Source of the DNA: Butyrivibrio sp. UBA3740
GTDB lineage: Bacteria > Bacillota > Clostridia > Lachnospirales > Lachnospiraceae
Assembly (NCBI GenBank): GCA_002372465.1
Contig: DFGW01000043.1
Location: 1-17,543, forward strand
Reading direction: 5' to 3'
Length of the DNA stretch: 17,543 nt
The notes under the pieces are model-generated. The model was not told the origin of the DNA. It searched no databases and was given only the letters and a program-made list of their open reading frames with translations. Shown in pieces: positions 1-8,508 of this stretch; position 1 is the first letter of the stretch; each line of letters opens with the position of its first letter. Made by a program: the position numbers and the translations under genes.

Positions 1-864
1 GCTGGTCATGGCATCATAGGCATCGGCCACAGCTATTATCCTGGCTTCCTCAGGGATCTCATCTCCCTTAAGCCCCTCCGGATACCCCTTTCCGTCATAT
101 CTTTCGTGATGCCACTTGGCACCTGCAGAAAGTGCCGGCATCTCAACAATATTGGAGAGAATTCGTCCACCTATGGATGGATGTTTTTTGATGGCTGCAA
201 ATTCCTCATCCGTAAGACGGCCGCGCTTGTTTATTACTTCATCCGGAACACCGATCTTTCCTACGTCGTGCAAAAGCCCCATCATGTAGATGCTGTCCTG
301 GCTCTTTTCATCATAGCCATAACGCCTTGCTATCTCTTTGGAATACTGAGCCACTCTCCCGGAATGACCGTTTGTATAGGTGTCCTTGGCATCAATGGCA
401 TCAGCAAGTGAAGCAACCACATGGAAAAAGAGCTGTTCATTCTCTTTTGTTTTTTTCTTAACTTCCGCCTGAAGATTCCTTTGCAGCCTTACAAGTTCAA
501 CTGCATGTGACACCCTGAGGGCCAGCACATCCGGAACGAAAGGCTTTTTGATATAGTCCATGGCTCCAAGGGACAGTCCTTTGGTCTCCACGTCCTCTTC
601 CTCAGTAGCTGTAAGGAATATGACCGGGGTCTCGTGACCCTTCTTCTCTATTTCCCTAAGCTGCTCTAAGGTTTCAAAGCCGTCCATTTCCGGCATCCTG
701 ATATCAAGAAGGATAAGGTCGGGGGCCGGGTTTGCTTTTATGTGCTTTAAGAGCTGCTCTCCTGATTTTAAGACCACAACCTTCATGCCTGCATCTGAAA
801 GTATATTCCATGCCCTCTTAAGGATCATGGGGTCATCATCTACTACTATGATCTTTGGATTCAT
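1..864 (-). CDS. Response regulator with HD-GYP phosphodiesterase domain (3' end beyond window)
   Basis: Two-component output protein expected to hydrolyse cyclic di-GMP when phosphorylated. I translated it from the sequence; 288 residues are visible and the C-terminus lies outside the window. Residues 1-120 form a receiver domain: acidic pocket D9-D11, phospho-acceptor D54 in LLDIRMPEMDG, T85 and K107. A helical linker (120-145) leads to an HD-GYP domain with NGHSGR (165-170), the HD pair in LLHDVGKIGVPD (H199-D200) and the GYP loop in HHERYDGKGYPEGL (252-265), followed by ADAYDAMTS. All the hallmark residues I can check are intact, so an active enzyme is likely. The ATG at 864 is chosen because GGAGG lies 7 bases upstream and the receiver domain begins at once. 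No histidine kinase is visible nearby. It is separated from topB by that operon's terminator. Confidence 0.93.
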   Translation of the reverse strand, partial: MNPKIIVVDDDPMILKRAWNILSDAGMKVVVLKSGEQLLKHIKANPAPDLILLDIRMPEMDGFETLEQLREIEKKGHETPVIFLTATEEEDVETKGLSLGAMDYIKKPFVPDVLALRVSHAVELVRLQRNLQAEVKKKTKENEQLFFHVVASLADAIDAKDTYTNGHSGRVAQYSKEIARRYGYDEKSQDSIYMMGLLHDVGKIGVPDEVINKRGRLTDEEFAAIKKHPSIGGRILSNIVEMPALSAGAKWHHERYDGKGYPEGLKGDEIPEEARIIAVADAYDAMTS

Positions 865-898
865 TCTTTTGCCTCCAAGCACATATTTCGTCTAATTA

Positions 899-927
899 AT
901 CGTATCTCAAAAACGTACACTTATCAA
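899..927 (-). promoter_or_regulatory. Candidate sigma-A promoter of the HD-GYP regulator
   Basis: Reading the minus strand, TTGATA (922-927, 5 of 6 to the -35 consensus) is followed after 17 bases by TACGAT (899-904, 4 of 6 to the -10 consensus). It lies between the topB terminator and the regulator's ribosome binding site, where a promoter is needed. Assigned by eye only. Confidence 0.4.
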
Positions 928-937
928 CGTTATGTTC

Positions 938-971
938 AAAAAAAAGAAAGTCGGCAGTTTAACCTGCCGGC
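938..971 (-). terminator. Rho-independent terminator of the argH-asd-ATPase-topB operon
   Basis: On the minus strand an 8-bp stem (964-971 pairing with 950-957, one G-U pair) with a 6-base loop is followed by a T-rich run (complement of 938-949). It begins 17 bases after the topB stop codon and precedes the promoter of the next gene. Confidence 0.85.
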
Positions 972-988
972 TTCAGTTTTTTTCCTGA

Positions 989-3900
989 TCAATCAAATTT
1001 GAATACCACTCTATACTCTTCATCAAAGGCCAGCCTTGCATCGAAGCTGTTGCCGGACTTGCTGGTAAAGCCTGCGATCTTGTCTGTGATCTTGTCGGTC
1101 AGGAGCTTAATAACGTCCTCTTTAGCCAGCTCCAAGCCTGCAACCTTGCCAATAAAGAAGTCGCAGCCGCCTTCTTCGCCCTTCTTGTTGTCCTCGCACC
1201 TGTATCCCCAGTGGCCTTTGATTACAGCCTTGCCACACTTAGGACACTTTACCCCTTCCAGGACCTGGTCCTCGTTTTCAAAGACAAACCTTATGCCTGT
1301 AACTTTCCCTGACTCATCTTTTCCCAGTGCAAGCTTTGCATCAAAGGGCTTTCCTGACTTGCTCTTAAAGCCGCTAATAGTGGGGGTGATACCATTTGTC
1401 AGAAGCTCCTTGATCTGGCTGTCATTAAGCTTCTTCCCTGCAATCTGTCCGATATTGAACTTACAGCTGTGCTCAGGATCATCCTTGCTGTAATTCTTGC
1501 AGCCATAGCCAAAGCTGGTCTTTACAATCTCGCCGCCGCAGACAGGACAGGTTGCGCCCTTTACAGTCTTGGCCTCCACATTTTCAAAGTCAAAAGAAAC
1601 TTCCGCCTTCCCCTCTTCATTCTTCTTAAGGACAAGACAGGCATCAAAAGTCTTTTTGTCTTTATTCTTGAAGCCGCGGACAGTACCGGTCCTTCCTTCC
1701 TTCAAAAGCTCGGTAACAACAGCTTCCGAAAGCTGCTTCTGGGCTATCTTGCCGATGAAGAACTTGCAGGAGTTGGAATCCTCCTTCTTGTAATTCTCAC
1801 AGCTAAATCCCACAGATTTCTTCACAATCCTGCCACCACAGTCAGGACATACAACATCTTTAAGATACTCGGGTTCTATTCCCTCAAAGTCAAAGGATAC
1901 TCCGAGCTTATCATCCTCCTGCTTCCTAAGTACGAGCTTTGCATCAAAGCTGGTCTTGGACTTTGATTTAAATCCCCGGATAACATCTGTCGTTCCCTTT
2001 GTCAAAAGAGCTGTAAGCGCCTCGTCAGATAACTTTTTGCCCGCAATCTCTCCGATATTGAAGTAGCATCCATTCTCCTCTTTACCACGATTCTCACAGG
2101 CTATTCCGTATCCGGTCTTTACTATCTTGCCTCCGCAGACAGGGCAGCTCACCCCCTCGACGTACTCCGCCGGAACATCTGTAAAGTCAAAGCCCACAAC
2201 AGGTTTTCCCGCCTCGTCTTTATTAAGGACAAGAACTGCCTTGAATTTCTTCTTGTTCTTACTGGTAAAGCCGTCAATAACTCCTGTCTTACCCTCGGTA
2301 ATTAGTTTTTTAACATCCTCTTCTTCAAGCCTCTTCCCGGCAATCTCTCCGATGGAGAATCCGCACTTTATCTGGTCGTTAAAGTAGTTGCTACAGCCAT
2401 AGCCAAAAGAGGTTGTGGTAAGCTCTCCGCCGCATACAGGGCACTTGACACCGATAGGCTTTCTCGCAGCTAATCCCTTAGCCTCTTTGCCGGTAAATTT
2501 GCTTATGTTGGAGGCTATGGCTCCCGTGAGATCAGCTCCTATCATCTTGTTGGTCTCACGTCTTATATAATCCTCAAGCTTTTTCCTGTACTCGCCGGAA
2601 TCAACAGAGCCGTTGTATATGCCCTCAAGGCCCTTCTCCCAGCTGGCTGTCATCTCCGGATTAAGAAGCGTTGGGATGGACAGATTGACCACCTCGTAGA
2701 TCATCTCACCGATATTTCCGGGAGTGATGATCTGGGACTTACTGACATTAAGGTACTTGTTGGTAATAAGCTTATCTATTATTCCTGCTCTGGTTGCTGC
2801 AGTTCCGATTCCGCTCTTTTTGATCTGTGCTCGAAGCTCCTCATCCTCTATGAGATTTCCTGCATTTTCCATGGCAAGAATAAGGGTTCCGGAGGTATAT
2901 CGCTTTGGAGGTGAAGTCTTGCCCTCCTTGATGGAATAATCATTGACTGCTATAAAATCGCCCTTTTTGGCGCTGTCTACAAACCTTATAAAATCTTCCT
3001 TGGATACTCCCACATCCTCTTCATCCTCAGCTCCTTGTGCCGAATCAGAGTCCGATCCGGAGGATGCTTTGTCAGAAGGCATACCGATAACCTCAAGATA
3101 TCCCGGAGAAATAAGGACCTTGGAAGAAGCAAAGAACCTTTCTCCATCAACTATTATCTGAAGCTTGGCAGTCTTATACTGGGCTGCAGGGTAAAAGATA
3201 GCAAGGAATCTCTTTACTATCAGAAGGTAAACATTCTTAGAAAGAGGCGACAGTGACCCCAGCGCCCCTGTCTGCCCTGTAGGAATGATGGCATAGTGGT
3301 CTGTAACCTTGGAATCGTCGGTATAGGAAGACTTCTCAATGCCCTTGTACATACCGTTTTTGAGCACATTATCTGCAAATTTGCCAACCTCATCAAGTGA
3401 TGTCAGTCCACGTATATTCCTGCTTATCTCTTTTGCCACAGCGCTTGTAAGAACTCTGGCATCAGTTCTGGGATAGGTGGTGAGCTTCTTCTCATACAGC
3501 TCCTGAGCAACCTCCAAAGTCTGGGAAGGGCTTATCTTAAAGCGCTTTGAACACTCGCCCTGAAGCTCAGCCAGGTTAAAGAGCATAGGGGCTTTCTTGG
3601 AGGTTTTGCCTGACTCTATGCTGTCGATTACAGCCTCTTTTCCCTGAAGAGAATCTATAAGTGCCTGGGCGTCCTCCTGCTTTCTAAAGCCGTTTTCCTT
3701 GTACAGGCAAGGTGCCTCAAAAAACCTGGACCCCTCCACTGCTCTCCACTCCGCCATGATCCTTGCATCAGAAAAAGAGCCGACGATCCTGTAAAAAGGA
3801 GTCTCGACAAAGTCTCTTATCTCTCGCTCACGCCTTACAACCATGCCAAGAACACAGGTCATAACACGGCCTACTGCTATGGCTGTGTATGACTTGGTTG

Positions 3901-4477
3901 CTGCAGCATCGTTCAAAAGCTTTCCGTATTTAACTGAAAGTGCTCTGGAAAAATTGATACCAAGACTGTAGTCCTCTATGGCACGCATAATGCCGGATTC
4001 GCCAAGGAGTGCGTAATCGGACATGGGCTTAGCCTCAGCGATTCCTCTCCTGATCTCATCATCAGTCTGAGAGTCGATCCAGACACGTAGTTCCTTCATT
4101 CCATCGCGAACACCGCCGTAGTTTCTGATGTTCTCCTCGATGGTCTGTCCCTCTTTTCCTGAGTCGCCTGCCCAGTAAACGGTATCAATGTCGTCTCTGT
4201 GTAAGAGACCATGAACAATATTGTACTGATCCTTTGATCTTGGGATCACACCGTACTTATAATCCTTTGGCAAAAATGGAAGATCTTCCAGCTTCCACTT
4301 TGCATATTTCTCATCGTAGCTCTCCGGATAAAGCATCTCCACCAGGTGTCCGACACACCAGGAGATAACGTACTCTTCATTCTCTATATATCCGTTTTGT
4401 TTCCCGGAGACATTCAAAACCCTTGCAAAATCTCTTGCAACAGATGGTTTCTCAGTAATAATCAGTTTCTTAGCCAT
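989..4477 (-). CDS. topB: DNA topoisomerase III (type IA) with five C-terminal zinc-ribbon modules
   Basis: Type IA topoisomerase that cuts and passes single DNA strands, resolving recombination and replication intermediates. The protein is 1162 residues; ordinary TopB is about 650-730. Residues 1-140 are the Toprim domain (start MAKKLIITEKPSVARDF, acidic motif D105-S-G-K-E109-G). The active-site tyrosine is Y335 in LTTYPRTD, and TDHYAIIPT (392-400) and GIGTAATRAGII (556-567) are typical of the TopB core. An acidic Ser/Asp/Glu-rich insert lies at 468-495. Residues 677-1162 are five tandem modules of about 100 residues. The ATG overlaps the previous gene by 8 bases and has only a weak ribosome binding site, so translation is probably coupled. 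The family call is firm; why the tail is so long is unknown. Confidence 0.96.
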   Translation of the reverse strand: MAKKLIITEKPSVARDFARVLNVSGKQNGYIENEEYVISWCVGHLVEMLYPESYDEKYAKWKLEDLPFLPKDYKYGVIPRSKDQYNIVHGLLHRDDIDTVYWAGDSGKEGQTIEENIRNYGGVRDGMKELRVWIDSQTDDEIRRGIAEAKPMSDYALLGESGIMRAIEDYSLGINFSRALSVKYGKLLNDAAATKSYTAIAVGRVMTCVLGMVVRREREIRDFVETPFYRIVGSFSDARIMAEWRAVEGSRFFEAPCLYKENGFRKQEDAQALIDSLQGKEAVIDSIESGKTSKKAPMLFNLAELQGECSKRFKISPSQTLEVAQELYEKKLTTYPRTDARVLTSAVAKEISRNIRGLTSLDEVGKFADNVLKNGMYKGIEKSSYTDDSKVTDHYAIIPTGQTGALGSLSPLSKNVYLLIVKRFLAIFYPAAQYKTAKLQIIVDGERFFASSKVLISPGYLEVIGMPSDKASSGSDSDSAQGAEDEEDVGVSKEDFIRFVDSAKKGDFIAVNDYSIKEGKTSPPKRYTSGTLILAMENAGNLIEDEELRAQIKKSGIGTAATRAGIIDKLITNKYLNVSKSQIITPGNIGEMIYEVVNLSIPTLLNPEMTASWEKGLEGIYNGSVDSGEYRKKLEDYIRRETNKMIGADLTGAIASNISKFTGKEAKGLAARKPIGVKCPVCGGELTTTSFGYGCSNYFNDQIKCGFSIGEIAGKRLEEEDVKKLITEGKTGVIDGFTSKNKKKFKAVLVLNKDEAGKPVVGFDFTDVPAEYVEGVSCPVCGGKIVKTGYGIACENRGKEENGCYFNIGEIAGKKLSDEALTALLTKGTTDVIRGFKSKSKTSFDAKLVLRKQEDDKLGVSFDFEGIEPEYLKDVVCPDCGGRIVKKSVGFSCENYKKEDSNSCKFFIGKIAQKQLSEAVVTELLKEGRTGTVRGFKNKDKKTFDACLVLKKNEEGKAEVSFDFENVEAKTVKGATCPVCGGEIVKTSFGYGCKNYSKDDPEHSCKFNIGQIAGKKLNDSQIKELLTNGITPTISGFKSKSGKPFDAKLALGKDESGKVTGIRFVFENEDQVLEGVKCPKCGKAVIKGHWGYRCEDNKKGEEGGCDFFIGKVAGLELAKEDVIKLLTDKITDKIAGFTSKSGNSFDARLAFDEEYRVVFKFD
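992..2449 (-). repeat. Five tandem zinc-ribbon plus Toprim_Crpt modules inside TopB
   Basis: Protein-level repeat covering residues 677-1162. Each unit starts with CPxCG and contains four cysteines: C679/682/695/705, C778/781/794/804, C877/880/893/904, C977/980/993/1005 and C1078/1081/1094/1105. The first cysteines are spaced 99, 99, 100 and 101 residues apart. Each ribbon is followed by F-x-I-G-x-[IV]-A, a leucine-rich helix, GF[KT][SN]K and a strand ending in F-x-F, which resembles the topoisomerase C-terminal repeat family. The units are diverged at DNA level, so this is not a recent duplication. Confidence 0.9.
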
Positions 4478-5846
4478 TAGTCAGTTCATCTATCCCAATG
4501 AGGCGGAGCTTTGAACCGGGCTTAAGAGCTGCATCCTGTAACCATTCGTCAAAGCCAGCCGTTGAAAAGAGATAGATCACATCCCCCTCAAGTCTTGCTT
4601 TTTTAGCACAGTATTCCAGCTTGGTAAGGTCCTCGTGGGTGATCATTTTCTGCCAGGAGCAAAGTCCCAGGGCAGTATCTCCCATGTCAGACTGGGCAAT
4701 AATATCAATGGTACCTTCCTTGCCTATCCACTCGCCCTCATCGCCGATCTCAAAGGGAAGAAGTCCCCTCTCCTCCAGCCTTAAAACGTACTCACGGCAT
4801 ACGGATTTAAAGTACTCATTGGCATAGCTTTGAATACCTGCAGATATAAATATATCATAAAACTTGTCGGCAGGCATCTGTAAGAGACTACTCTCATTTG
4901 GGAAAATAAACCTGAAATAGAAATCTAAAAGAGGGTCTGCAATCTTGTAAACTCCCTTCATAACATTCTCTCTTCCGGCATTTCCAAAGGAGTAAGCCTT
5001 ATATGCAAAATCGTGATGGATCAGGGTCTTTAAGTAGACAGAAATCTTAGCCCTTGAAAACCCTGTGGCATGGTAGAGGTCATTAAGTTTATTGACTCCC
5101 CTTGCCATCTCGGAAAGCAGCGTATGATAAACCGATGTCTCCCGAAGACTGTACTCTGTCAGCCTCAGCGCCTCTCCATAAAGGAAGGACCCTGGATCCA
5201 GAATGTTCTTGCAGACATTTTCCTTGAAGGAAAGTGAATCGTCAAAGTATCTCCACAAAAGGGTCTGACCGCCAAGAACCGAATAGGTAAGCACAGCGTC
5301 TTTGTAGGGCATGTTCTTGAAGTGGCTCCTAAGCTCAGAAAAAGGCAAAGGCTTAATCTTCCTGAAGCCTGCAATATTCGCTGATAAAGAGCCAAGCGTC
5401 TGGACCATGTTGTTCTCAACCCAGGAAACATCGCTGCTGACAAGGAGCACCAGGATCTGTCTGAATTTCCCGTTCTTGTCCATAAAGTCCACAAGTTCCT
5501 TCATGAAGGACTTGGAAGCCTTTACGATGTACTCGAAATTCTTGATGACAAAGATCACGGAATTTCTTCCCGCTGCATTTATGGAGACATTAAAGATATC
5601 AGTATAGGTGGGCTTTTCCGGAAAAGCAGATCCTCCCTCCATAAGTTCTTTTGACCACAATAAGATCTGCTCGGTACTTGACAGTGACCTTGCAGTGTAA
5701 AAGACACTTCTTCTGTTTTCAATGAATTTAAATAAAAGAGCGTTCTGCTCCACATTCCTGTGGCCATAGACCACAAGAATGTTGGAACGGTTGCTCTCAT
5801 AATATCTGTTTAAAAAAGCCAGATCGATTTTTCTAAGTTCATCCAT
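4470..5846 (-). CDS. AAA/DUF234-type ATPase-like protein with degenerate catalytic motifs
   Basis: A 458-residue protein with the layout of the archaeal-type ATPase family joined to a DUF234 C-terminus. N-terminal ILVVYGHRNVEQNALLFKF (23-41) aligns with the family P-loop YGRRRVGKT, but the GKT is E33-Q34-N35. VIFVIKNFEYI (97-107) aligns with Walker B, but the DE pair is K102-N103. Residues 240-290 look like a winged helix, and DPLLDFYFRFIFPN (304-317) is a family signature. The C-terminal nuclease-like core keeps D381 (GTIDIIA) but has GLCSW where GECKW is usual. The reading frame is intact and full length, so this looks like a retained pseudoenzyme, not a decaying gene. It starts 8 bases after asd and its stop overlaps the topB start by 8 bases. 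Function unknown. Confidence 0.8.
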   Translation of the reverse strand: MDELRKIDLAFLNRYYESNRSNILVVYGHRNVEQNALLFKFIENRRSVFYTARSLSSTEQILLWSKELMEGGSAFPEKPTYTDIFNVSINAAGRNSVIFVIKNFEYIVKASKSFMKELVDFMDKNGKFRQILVLLVSSDVSWVENNMVQTLGSLSANIAGFRKIKPLPFSELRSHFKNMPYKDAVLTYSVLGGQTLLWRYFDDSLSFKENVCKNILDPGSFLYGEALRLTEYSLRETSVYHTLLSEMARGVNKLNDLYHATGFSRAKISVYLKTLIHHDFAYKAYSFGNAGRENVMKGVYKIADPLLDFYFRFIFPNESSLLQMPADKFYDIFISAGIQSYANEYFKSVCREYVLRLEERGLLPFEIGDEGEWIGKEGTIDIIAQSDMGDTALGLCSWQKMITHEDLTKLEYCAKKARLEGDVIYLFSTAGFDEWLQDAALKPGSKLRLIGIDELTNG

Positions 5847-5854
5847 AGATTAAA

Positions 5855-6940
5855 TCACTTCTTGTTGATATATCCGCATGCCTTAAGAAGCTCTGCACAC
5901 TCAACTGCTCCGCCTGCTGCTCCTCTTAAGGTGTTGTGTGAAAGACCTACGAACTTCCAGTCGTAGATTGTATCCTCACGAAGTCTTCCGATGCTTACAC
6001 CCATACCGTGCTCGTAGTTTACATCCAGTCTAACCTGAGGTCTGTCATCTTCCTCCATGTACTGAATGAACTGCTTTGGAGCGCTTGGAAGGCCAAGCTT
6101 TTGAGGCTCTCCCTTGAAATTCTCAAGCTTCTCGATGAGCTCTTCCTTGGTTGGGTTCTGCATGAACCTTACAAAGCATGCTGCTGTATGGCCGTAAAGT
6201 ACAGGGATTCTGATGCACTGACAGGAGATCTTCACATCATCGGCAGGAACGATCACACCGTTCTCAACCTTACCCCAGATTCTGAGAGGCTCCTTCTCGG
6301 ACTTCTCTTCCTCACCTGAGATAAATGGGATAACATTTCCAACCATCTGAGGCCACTCATCGAAGTTCTTGCCTGCACCTGAGATAGCCTGGTAAGTTGT
6401 AGCTACCATCTCGTAGGGTTCAAATTCCTTCCATGCTGTAAGAGCAGGTGTGTAGCTCTGGATTGAGCAGTTAGGCTTAACAGCGATGAATCCGTTTGTT
6501 GTGCCCAGTCTCTTTTTCTGGTAAGGGATTACATCCATGTGCTCAGGGTTGATCTCAGGGATGATCATAGGAACATCAGGAGTCCATCTGTGAGCTGAAT
6601 TGTTGGAAACAACAGGAGTCTCAGTCTTTGCGTACTCTTCCTCGATGTGCTTGATCTCATCCTTGGACATGTTTACAGCTGAAAGGACAAAATCAACGTC
6701 CTCTGCTACAGCCTTAACATCAGTTACGTCCTTGATAACAAGATTCTTTACAGACTCAGGAATATCCTCATCCATCTTCCATCTGCCTTCAACAGCTTCC
6801 TCATAGGTCTGTCCTGCGCTTCTTGGGCTTGCTGCTACAGTGGTAACTTCAAACCATGGATGATCGTTGATAATAGAGATAAACCTCTGGCCTACCATAC
6901 CTGTTCCGCCAAGTACCGCTACTTTAAGTTTCTCGCTCAT
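5855..6940 (-). CDS. asd: Aspartate-semialdehyde dehydrogenase (fungal/archaeal-type)
   Basis: Converts L-aspartyl-4-phosphate to aspartate-4-semialdehyde with NADPH, the branch point to lysine/diaminopimelate, threonine and methionine. The protein is 361 residues, a full-length match. Residues 5-20 hold the Rossmann motif GGTGMVGQRF. The catalytic cysteine is C158 in AVKPNCSIQS, and the likely acid/base histidine is H251 in VLYGHTAACF. The NNSAHRW segment (113-119) and the long insert around 205-225 fit the archaeal/fungal subgroup better than the enterobacterial one. The ATG at 6940 has AGGAGG about 8 bases upstream. The gap to argH is only 29 bases and to the next gene 8 bases, so it is probably co-transcribed. 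No lysine riboswitch or leader is visible before it. Confidence 0.95.
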   Translation of the reverse strand: MSEKLKVAVLGGTGMVGQRFISIINDHPWFEVTTVAASPRSAGQTYEEAVEGRWKMDEDIPESVKNLVIKDVTDVKAVAEDVDFVLSAVNMSKDEIKHIEEEYAKTETPVVSNNSAHRWTPDVPMIIPEINPEHMDVIPYQKKRLGTTNGFIAVKPNCSIQSYTPALTAWKEFEPYEMVATTYQAISGAGKNFDEWPQMVGNVIPFISGEEEKSEKEPLRIWGKVENGVIVPADDVKISCQCIRIPVLYGHTAACFVRFMQNPTKEELIEKLENFKGEPQKLGLPSAPKQFIQYMEEDDRPQVRLDVNYEHGMGVSIGRLREDTIYDWKFVGLSHNTLRGAAGGAVECAELLKACGYINKK

Positions 6941-6969
6941 AATAGTTACTCCTCCTAATATTTCTTTTC

Positions 6970-8358
6970 TTATTTGATATTGAAGTCCCGAAGGAATCCT
7001 TCCCCGGCTTCAATCACCTTGCTCATGGCTGCGCTTCCCGGAGCTCCGATGGTGAGTCTCTTCTCAACGCAGGTCTTTAAACTTATTGCATCAAATATAT
7101 CACTTTCAAACAGATCAGAAAACTCTTTTAATTCTTTCAGGTCAAGATCGTCAATTGCACACTTTTTGTCGATGCAGTAAAGCACCAGCCTTCCGATAAC
7201 TGAGTGGGCATCCCTGAAGGGCATTCCCTTGTTTACCAGGTAGTCAGCTGCATCTGTGGCATTGGTAAAGCCCATCATGGCGCTTCTCTCCATCTGCTCC
7301 TTGTTGAACTTAAGAGTCCTTAGCATATCAGTGAAAAGAACTAAACAGTTCTTTACATTATCCATGGCATCAAAGGCCGCTTCCTTGTCCTCCTGCATGT
7401 CCTTGTTGTAGGCAAGCGGAATTCCCTTCATGGTAACAAGAAGCGACATAAGGTCTCCGTAGACCCTTCCTGTCTTACCTCTTACCAGCTCTGCAATATC
7501 CGGGTTCTTCTTCTGAGGCATGATGCTTGAGCCTGTTGAATAAGCATCGTCGATCTCTACAAATCTGTACTCATTGCTGTTCCAGATTATCACCTCTTCG
7601 CTGAACCTTGAAAGGTGCATCATTATGGTAGAAAGAGCTGCCAGATACTCTATAAGATAATCCCTGTCAGATACTGAATCCATGCTGTTAAGCGTTGGTC
7701 CAAAAAAGTCCAGGAGCTTTGCCGTATATTCCCTGTCCAGAGGATATGTAGTTCCTGCTAAAGCTCCGGCTCCCAAAGGACAATAGTTCATCCTCACATA
7801 GATGTCCTTCATTCTCTGAAGATCTCTTTTGAACATCTCAAAATATGCCCCAAGATGGTGAGCCAGGGTAACCGGCTGAGCCTTCTGCAGATGAGTAAAT
7901 CCGGGCATATAGGTATCAAGGTTGTCCTTCATTATCGTCAAAAGAGCTGTCAGCATATTTTTAAGAAGCTCACTCATCTCCAGGACTTCATCCCTTGCGT
8001 AAAGCCTCATATCCAGTGCAACCTGGTCATTTCGGCTGCGCCCTGTATGAACCTTCTTACCTGCATCTCCTATGCGCTCAATAAGGTTGGCTTCCAGAAA
8101 GCTGTGTATATCCTCGTATTTATCCGTAATCTGGAGTTTGCCGGATTGAACATCCGAAAGAATGGAGTCAAGACCCTGCATAATACTGTCTTTCTCCGCG
8201 TCAGAAATAATGCCCTGCCTTGCAAGCATCTGTGCATGGGCTTTACTGCCCCTTACATCTACCTCAAGGAATCGCGCATCAAAGGAAATGGATGCATTAA
8301 AGTTCCATGCCAGCTCATTGATACTACCTGTAAATCTTCCGCCCCATAACTGTGCCAT
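6970..8358 (-). CDS. argH: Argininosuccinate lyase
   Basis: Last step of arginine biosynthesis: splits argininosuccinate into arginine and fumarate. The protein is 462 residues from the chosen start, the usual family length. Hallmarks are MAQLWGGRF at the N-terminus, HTGRSRNDQVALDMRL (104-119), the catalytic-histidine region GFTHLQKAQP (153-162) and the mobile catalytic-serine loop GSSIMPQKKNPD (276-287). The ATG at 8358 is preferred over a start 14 codons upstream because GGAG lies 8 bases before it and homologues begin at MxxLWGGRF. It is the first gene of the four-gene minus-strand operon. No argG or other arginine gene is in the window, so the arginine genes are not clustered here. Confidence 0.96.
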   Translation of the reverse strand: MAQLWGGRFTGSINELAWNFNASISFDARFLEVDVRGSKAHAQMLARQGIISDAEKDSIMQGLDSILSDVQSGKLQITDKYEDIHSFLEANLIERIGDAGKKVHTGRSRNDQVALDMRLYARDEVLEMSELLKNMLTALLTIMKDNLDTYMPGFTHLQKAQPVTLAHHLGAYFEMFKRDLQRMKDIYVRMNYCPLGAGALAGTTYPLDREYTAKLLDFFGPTLNSMDSVSDRDYLIEYLAALSTIMMHLSRFSEEVIIWNSNEYRFVEIDDAYSTGSSIMPQKKNPDIAELVRGKTGRVYGDLMSLLVTMKGIPLAYNKDMQEDKEAAFDAMDNVKNCLVLFTDMLRTLKFNKEQMERSAMMGFTNATDAADYLVNKGMPFRDAHSVIGRLVLYCIDKKCAIDDLDLKELKEFSDLFESDIFDAISLKTCVEKRLTIGAPGSAAMSKVIEAGEGFLRDFNIK

Positions 8359-8405
8359 GATGATTTCTCCCATACCAAATACTGTAGTGTGGTAAAGCAA
8401 AAAAA

Positions 8406-8411
8406 ATTATA
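8406..8411 (-). promoter_or_regulatory. Candidate -10 element upstream of argH
   Basis: A perfect TATAAT on the minus strand, 47 bases before the argH ATG and just downstream of the terminator of the preceding gene. No good -35 hexamer sits 16-18 bases upstream (GTCATT at 8429-8434 is the occupant), so it may be a weak or activator-dependent promoter. I see no ArgR-like operator that I could defend. Confidence 0.35.
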
Positions 8412-8458
8412 ATCACAACTTAACATACAATGACGGCAAGTACAACGGCGAATTTTCA

Positions 8459-8490
8459 CAAAAAAAACTGCCGGAGAGGACTCCGGCAGT
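8459..8490 (-). terminator. Rho-independent terminator of the FapA-like gene
   Basis: On the minus strand a perfect 10-bp stem (8481-8490 with 8467-8476) and a 4-base loop are followed by a T run (complement of 8460-8466). It starts 18 bases after the stop codon of the DUF342/FapA gene and isolates it from argH. Confidence 0.9.
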
Positions 8491-8508
8491 AAGTATTTTA
8501 CAATAGGA

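Noticed and set aside
106..411. 101-codon open frame on the plus strand
   Set aside because: It lies antisense to the intact HD-GYP domain, lacks a ribosome binding site and resembles no protein family I know.
999..3256. Several plus-strand open frames across topB (for example 999-1493, 1469-1966, 2127-2387)
   Set aside because: They mirror the repeated zinc modules on the opposite strand; their serial appearance follows the repeat period, not independent genes.
992..4477. TopB as part of an integrative conjugative element
   Set aside because: Long TopB proteins occur on such elements, but no relaxase, type IV secretion, integrase or attachment repeats are visible and the operon partners are biosynthetic.
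4470..5846. Defence-system ATPase/nuclease reading of the ATPase-like gene beside topB
   Set aside because: The ATPase and nuclease motifs are degenerate and the neighbours are housekeeping genes; nothing else suggests a defence island.
7855..8395. Plus-strand frames of 164 and 77 codons
   Set aside because: Antisense to the conserved argH coding region, which fully explains the sequence.
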